From the NCBI RefSeq assembly GCF_042647465.1, contig NZ_JBHRVN010000005.1: 64,000 nucleotides of DNA, one strand, 5' to 3'. The notes under the pieces are model-generated. The model did no database searches. It was not told the DNA's origin and was given only the letters and a program-made list of their open reading frames with translations. Below, piece by piece: positions 59,734 to 64,000 of the stretch; the first letter of the stretch is position 1; every line of letters begins with the position of its first letter. Both the position numbers and the translations under genes were made by a program. This DNA is from Wagnerdoeblera intermedia (lineage in GTDB: Bacteria; Pseudomonadota; Alphaproteobacteria; Rhodobacterales; Rhodobacteraceae).

Positions 59734-62721
59734 ATGAATCCATTCATTCAAAAACTCGGTGCGACCCTCAGCCTGATCGGCATGATCCATGCTTCAGTGG
59801 CTGATATTGCATGGGCCCAGACCATGGACACCGGGACAGCAGCGGGGCTTGCGAACACCGATCTGTTCAAACCCAATCCCGGAGCCCTGTACGGCAATAA
59901 CAATGGGAATGTCGAAATCATCGGCGTCTCTCCGGGGAATTCCAACCTAAGTTTAGGACCGTCCGACCTTTACTTTGGCGCGGCTCCCCAGACTGAACAG
60001 GGTGGCGCACTCCCCGAGATCTCGACCTATGAAGATCTCTATGCTCACCGCGACCAGCAGATTGGCAACCTCCAAAGCGGAACCGGCAATTTCAGCTCGA
60101 CGGGCAGCCTGAACGCAGAGGCGGCGGCGCTGGAAGTCTTGCGTGAGAGCAACAATATCCCCTCGGTCAGCGGAGACAGTTTCCTCGTCCCATCACGCGA
60201 TCTGATGGATGATCCAAATGTTTCTGCCGAGTTTGGGCAATGCATCGTTCACCAGATCCAGGAAGAAATTACCCACGAATACACCGATAGCGTCACCGAA
60301 ACCTGTGACACTCTGGGTATTGATACCTCCCCGATGATCGCGCAGCGCCAATACCGTGGGCCTGCCGAGCTGTTCACCTATGTCTGGGACAATGGTCACT
60401 ACTGCCAGCACGGCGGTCGCAGAATTGGGGTCGATGTGCCCGAGACCTGCGGCAAGCTCTCGATCCTGCAAGCTATCCCTGAAGCGACCAATGGCGGCGT
60501 GGTCCGAGCTCAGTCATGTGGTGGCAACAGGGGCTGTGTTGAGCTCGTGCTGGACATGAATAATCAGCCTCACGCTGTGGGCATTAACTTCACAGTCCGC
60601 AGCAATATCAACCTGACCCGCGCGAATCTGCGCTTTAACCAGCCGCAGGGGACGCCGCACATTCTTACCTATCAGGGCGGCAATACGTGGGTGCCAAACG
60701 AAGGCCGCGATTTCCCCGAGATTGTTCAGACCAAAGGGCAGATCCAGAGGCTCGCCTATCAGAGCCAGAATAACATAATCCGTGAGCCTCCAACGGGCTA
60801 CTACTATGAGTTACCTCGCTATGGGACCAATATCGGTTACGAGTGGGCTCATGACAGTCAAGGCCGCGTAAAATACATCCATTGGCAGGGTGCGCGCCTC
60901 ACTGAACCATATGTTCATATGAACTCGTTCACGCATGGCGAGTGGACGTATTATCCAGATTTTAGTTACTCGCGCCCGCACTCTCTTAACGGACGTGGAT
61001 ATGGCATCTACCGTATCCGTCACGGGGGCGGCTCATCTGGCACGTTGACTACGCGCCTCGAATTTACGGAAGAGCTTTTCACCCCATGGGTCTTCAACGC
61101 GAACCGGTGGGCTGAGATTCAGCTGCTGGCGCAGGAACAGTCCTGCAACGTCGCTTATACGGTCAACGCCACAGCCCAAAACGCCAATGGGTGCGTCAAT
61201 GCCCTGATCGGCTCTTCAGGCCAGTCTGGTCAAATTTGTGGTGGCGACATCCCTGTTTCACCATTTGATGCCCTCACAGACCGCGCAGCTACCCAGATCA
61301 GCGTCACCCCGATCTGCAACTTTGGTGGCGTAGATGAGGACGGGGATGAGTCATTCACCGAGGCCAACACCTGCACGCGCCTCGAAGAGGATAAAACCTG
61401 CACCTACATGGGCCGTGAGTGCGTCGAAGAGCTGAGCAATGGCCAGTGTCTCGTTTATGAAAGCCGATACTCATGCGGTCGGACGCTGAGCTACACGTCG
61501 CCAGTCGTCAAAGAGATCAACATCTGCAACAGCGATATGTCGTGCTTCGGCGGCGATTGCCTCCCCAACACCGGCACAGACGGCACCATGGATCTGGCCG
61601 ATGCGGCCTCCAAGCTGGCCGCGGTCGATATGATCCTGACCGACATGCAGTGCACGATCGACCCCAATGCGGCCAATGTTGAGAACGAAATGATGGCCTG
61701 CCAGCTGTTCGCCGGTACGGGATCTAACTGCTCTCGCGTGACGCTGGGCCTCTCTAACTGCTGCCAGAATGCCAAAGGGGTGAACCTCGCTGATTATCTG
61801 CAGCTTGCTTTCGCGACCTCGCGCATTTCGCGGATCGTAGAAGGCACCGCGCTGGCCAACCCCATCACGTCGTCCTGGGTCTCTATGGAGAACTTCGCCC
61901 GCGACAGCTTCTCATCGCTCACCCGGCCTATCACTGAGACATGGGAAGGCATCATCGGCAACAGCGGTGTCACCGGGCAGGGCGCAGGCGCGCTGAGCAT
62001 GGAAGCCGTTAAGCAGGGGATGATGAAGAACGTCGCGCAATGGACCAGTAATATCTTCGGTGAACAGGCGGCCAATGCAATCTTCCAAGTGGGCGGCGGG
62101 CCTGCCGTTGCCAACGGCGCTCTGCAACAGGGCACCATTTCCCTGACCTCTGGCGCCGCCTCGGTCATGAGCGCGGTGATGACAGCCTACACCGTCTATG
62201 CGCTTATCTCAGTGCTTGTTGAGGTCCTGTTTGCCTGCTCAGAAAGTGAACAGGAGCTTCAGGTGCGAAAGGCCCTCCGATCAACGCATGAGATCGGCAC
62301 ATGGTGTTCCACCAAGATCTTAGGGAAATGCGTCAAGCGAAAGACTGGATATTGCATGTTCAACTCGCCCTTGGCGCGCATCATGAACGAGCAAGCCCGT
62401 CTACAGCTGAACATCCCGTGGGGGCCGCCAGAGAACCCGGATTGCCGTGGCATCACGCTTGCCGAGTTCCAGAACCTCGATATGGAGCGGGTGGACCTGT
62501 CTGAATGGACCGGAATGCTCGCCGCCAGCGGCATGCTCGACATGAGCTCTACCAACATTGAGTCTATGACTGGTGTTGGCTCAACACTCGGCCGTGCCCA
62601 AGAGGATCTTTATCCGAGGGAAAATGCCATCGATCGCAACCTGAACCGCCTCGATGGGATCGATCTTGAAGGCCTTCGCAACGATGCGGTGAACGATTTT
62701 GGAATGGGGGTAGTCCAATGA
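59734..62721 (+). CDS. traN: TraN, outer-membrane mating-pair stabilisation protein
   Basis: 995 residues, longer than F TraN (602) but similar to SXT-type TraN. Signal peptide to about IAWAQ. A Gly/Asn-rich start, long beta-rich central region (~250-460) and cysteine-rich blocks (NTCTRLEEDKTCTYMGRECV, CNSDMSCFGGDC, LGLSNCCQNAKGVNLADYL). The C-terminal TraN-like part has a hydrophobic segment SVMSAVMTAYTVYALISVLV. Contacts recipient cells; its central region is the likely receptor-specific part. Ends in an overlapped stop with the next gene. Confidence 0.9.
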   Translation: MNPFIQKLGATLSLIGMIHASVADIAWAQTMDTGTAAGLANTDLFKPNPGALYGNNNGNVEIIGVSPGNSNLSLGPSDLYFGAAPQTEQGGALPEISTYEDLYAHRDQQIGNLQSGTGNFSSTGSLNAEAAALEVLRESNNIPSVSGDSFLVPSRDLMDDPNVSAEFGQCIVHQIQEEITHEYTDSVTETCDTLGIDTSPMIAQRQYRGPAELFTYVWDNGHYCQHGGRRIGVDVPETCGKLSILQAIPEATNGGVVRAQSCGGNRGCVELVLDMNNQPHAVGINFTVRSNINLTRANLRFNQPQGTPHILTYQGGNTWVPNEGRDFPEIVQTKGQIQRLAYQSQNNIIREPPTGYYYELPRYGTNIGYEWAHDSQGRVKYIHWQGARLTEPYVHMNSFTHGEWTYYPDFSYSRPHSLNGRGYGIYRIRHGGGSSGTLTTRLEFTEELFTPWVFNANRWAEIQLLAQEQSCNVAYTVNATAQNANGCVNALIGSSGQSGQICGGDIPVSPFDALTDRAATQISVTPICNFGGVDEDGDESFTEANTCTRLEEDKTCTYMGRECVEELSNGQCLVYESRYSCGRTLSYTSPVVKEINICNSDMSCFGGDCLPNTGTDGTMDLADAASKLAAVDMILTDMQCTIDPNAANVENEMMACQLFAGTGSNCSRVTLGLSNCCQNAKGVNLADYLQLAFATSRISRIVEGTALANPITSSWVSMENFARDSFSSLTRPITETWEGIIGNSGVTGQGAGALSMEAVKQGMMKNVAQWTSNIFGEQAANAIFQVGGGPAVANGALQQGTISLTSGAASVMSAVMTAYTVYALISVLVEVLFACSESEQELQVRKALRSTHEIGTWCSTKILGKCVKRKTGYCMFNSPLARIMNEQARLQLNIPWGPPENPDCRGITLAEFQNLDMERVDLSEWTGMLAASGMLDMSSTNIESMTGVGSTLGRAQEDLYPRENAIDRNLNRLDGIDLEGLRNDAVNDFGMGVVQ

Positions 62722-63281
62722 TGGGGCTCGACAGCACCACAACTCTCATGCTTGGGAGCTTCGCCGTAATCGTTGTTCTGGCGGCCGCATGGCATTTGCA
62801 GACACGGTTCGGGGCCAAGTCGCGTCAGGTTTACACCTCCAAGCGCCTCCTGAACGCCTCTGAGGGAAAGCTTTACGTGTCACTTGAACGGTGGCGCCGG
62901 GAAAACGCACGAGATCTGAACCTGTCCACTCAGGTCTCTTACGGGGCGTTCATCGGAGCTAAAGAGCACGATGACTGGCGCAAAGTCGCAGCGAAGCACG
63001 CTGACTTCGTGTTCTGGGGCCGGGATGGCTACGTGCGGGCTATCGTAGAATTTGACGGGTCCGGACATTACGGGGATAGTCGTGATGCTGCGCAAAAGGT
63101 CCAAGCGAGAGACGAAATCAAAAATGCTGCCGCGATCTCAGCGAACATCCCTCTGATACGCATCCCACAGGGGACAAGTCAGAAGGATCTGGAAGACACT
63201 CTTGCAGCGGTTCTGCTGCCTGCAAAGGGGCCAAAGATCGTGACGAATGCCGCAGATAATGTGGCGCATTTGAAGGTTTGA
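62721..63281 (+). CDS. Membrane-anchored DUF2726-like protein
   Basis: About 186 residues. N-terminal membrane helix (LMLGSFAVIVVLAAAWHL), then a nuclease-like DUF2726 fold: AKHADFVFWGRDGYVRAIVE, FDGSGHYGDSRDAAQKVQAR and IPLIRIPQGT. DUF2726 domains resemble PD-(D/E)XK nucleases; here the VEFDGSGH region holds candidate acidic residues. Coupled to traN (ATGATG at 62718, starts at 62718 or 62721). Role in transfer not known. Confidence 0.72.
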   Translation: MGLDSTTTLMLGSFAVIVVLAAAWHLQTRFGAKSRQVYTSKRLLNASEGKLYVSLERWRRENARDLNLSTQVSYGAFIGAKEHDDWRKVAAKHADFVFWGRDGYVRAIVEFDGSGHYGDSRDAAQKVQARDEIKNAAAISANIPLIRIPQGTSQKDLEDTLAAVLLPAKGPKIVTNAADNVAHLKV

Positions 63282-63292
63282 GGGACAAGTAG

Positions 63293-63427
63293 ATGATCAA
63301 AGTATCGCCCATATTCGCGGCCCTTCTTCTCGCTGGTTGTGTGAGCACAACGCAGCCGGCCCAAACAACAGCCCCGGCTGGCACCGCCTCAAACATCGCT
63401 GAACGAGCGGGCTACGCCAGTGCCTAA
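63293..63427 (+). CDS. Small lipoprotein, 44 aa, possibly truncated
   Basis: MIKVSPIFAALLLAGCVSTT, lipobox LLAGC with Cys16, then a Thr/Ala/Pro-rich tail to TAA at 63425. Too short for most gene callers. After the stop the same frame continues with protein-like content (NYDSAVDAGIVDACAWRP and so on to 63605), so a longer lipoprotein may have been cut by a nonsense change. Placed at the end of the tra operon, where entry-exclusion lipoproteins often lie; that role is inference. Confidence 0.6.
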   Translation: MIKVSPIFAALLLAGCVSTTQPAQTTAPAGTASNIAERAGYASA

Positions 63428-63634
63428 GAGCAGCGAAATGCCTCTAGGGCGAACTATGACAGTGCCGTTGACGCAGGCATCGTAGATGCTTGTGCTTGGA
63501 GGCCAAGGTCGGCCAGCAAAGTCGCCGACTACCTTTGCGCATCAACATTGCTCATTGCTCATTGCTCGTTGCCAGGCTCAGATCGGAAGGCCTATGGCAT
63601 CTGAGTCAGAACCGAAACGGCGTCCGACACAGGT

Positions 63635-64000
63635 TCACAGCTGTGAACTTTCACGAGGGTTCTTCAATGCCGCGAACATAGCTGACATACGGAACAGTCC
63701 TTTTGAAGCGCGTTGGCACAGGCTTTGCAAATACGCACCCGGGCTACGGATATGCTGAAAACGTTCCAACATTGCGGCAAGGATTGCGGATGCTGCTTCG
63801 GCGCCAAAGCAGATCTTTGCTGATGTCCAGACGGGTAGTGAGATGCCCATCATTCCGTGTAATGTATCTGCGGCTCTTTGCAGACACTTCCAACTTGTGA
63901 TGGGGTCTGGATAGATCGCTGCGATTTGGGTGCATTTTGCCATGAGAGATCGTAACTCTGTGGCTGTAGTGCCTGCTGTGAGGTTATCCACAGGCACAGT
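63635..64000 (-). CDS. repC: RepC replication initiator, C-terminal part (runs off the window)
   Basis: The 122-residue minus-strand frame has SLPVWTSAKICFGAEAASAI, LAAMLERFQHIRSPGAYLQS and LCQRASKGLFRMSAMFAALK, the C-terminal helical domain of RepC from repABC plasmids (..ILQR...IRSPGGYLR.L..RA..G.F). The N-terminal winged-helix initiator domain would lie beyond 64000. RepC starts replication at an origin inside its own gene. The usual repA and repB would be further along the minus-strand upstream side, outside the window. Confidence 0.82.
   Translation of the reverse strand, partial: TVPVDNLTAGTTATELRSLMAKCTQIAAIYPDPITSWKCLQRAADTLHGMMGISLPVWTSAKICFGAEAASAILAAMLERFQHIRSPGAYLQSLCQRASKGLFRMSAMFAALKNPRESSQL

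Overview
The window looks like part of a large conjugative RepABC-type plasmid (or an element carried on one) from an alphaproteobacterium, most likely Rhodobacterales. Reasons: a RepC C-terminal domain at the right edge, a DUF982 protein, DnaE2 remains, small Rhodobacteraceae-like secreted proteins, and a moderately GC-rich composition. The conjugation machinery is of the SXT/R27/F-like kind: a MobH-class TraI relaxase, a TraD coupling protein and an F-type mating-pair-formation operon with DsbC, TrhF and a TrbC-TraW fusion. No rRNA, tRNA or CRISPR array was seen.

Layout. (1) 1-2,600: three-gene operon of secreted proteins and a dnaE2 fragment. (2) 2,594-11,561: nested insertions. One IS66 (2,594-9,019) has its tnpC split by a serine-recombinase element (2,826-6,793), which itself holds an IS256-family copy (3,123-4,499). 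A second IS66 (9,034-11,561) follows, with a perfect 8-bp target duplication. (3) 11.6-13.9 kb: two unknown genes. (4) 13.9-20.7 kb: nrdH, a Bet-type annealing protein, a YqaJ/lambda-type exonuclease, a MoxR/CobS-like AAA ATPase, a DUF3150-like protein and a CobT/VWA-like protein. Five of these genes are preceded by the same kind of leader: two mutually exclusive hairpins, a U-tract, and a GGAG ribosome site directly attached. (5) 20.7-24.4 kb: a muramidase-like protein carrying an in-frame IS fragment, then a ParA/ribbon-helix-helix partition operon (minus strand). Upstream of it lies a 333-bp array of 37 units with a strict 9-bp period (GTTTAC/GTAAAC/GTATAC plus 3 nt), probably a centromere. 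(6) 24.4-31.1 kb: TraI and TraD; TraD has lost its tail to an IS256 insertion. (7) 31-46 kb: accessory region with small genes, two cspA genes, broken genes, IS1380, IS5 and IS110 elements, and a usp-mgtE cargo block. (8) 46.3-63.4 kb: transfer operon, traL-E-K-B-V-A, dsbC, traC, trhF, traW, two tandem paralogous zinc-ribbon proteins, traU, traN, a DUF2726 protein and a small lipoprotein. (9) 63.6-64.0 kb: 3' part of repC.

How it fits together. TraI, TraD and the Tra proteins would process and move the DNA. Bet and the exonuclease could recombine or repair incoming DNA. ParA/RHH plus the array would segregate the plasmid, alongside whatever RepAB system lies with repC outside the window. traF, traG and traH of an F-type system were not seen here and would have to be elsewhere. 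The strongest candidates for something undescribed are the reiterated attenuator-like leaders, the 9-bp array and the paired zinc-ribbon proteins inside the tra operon.
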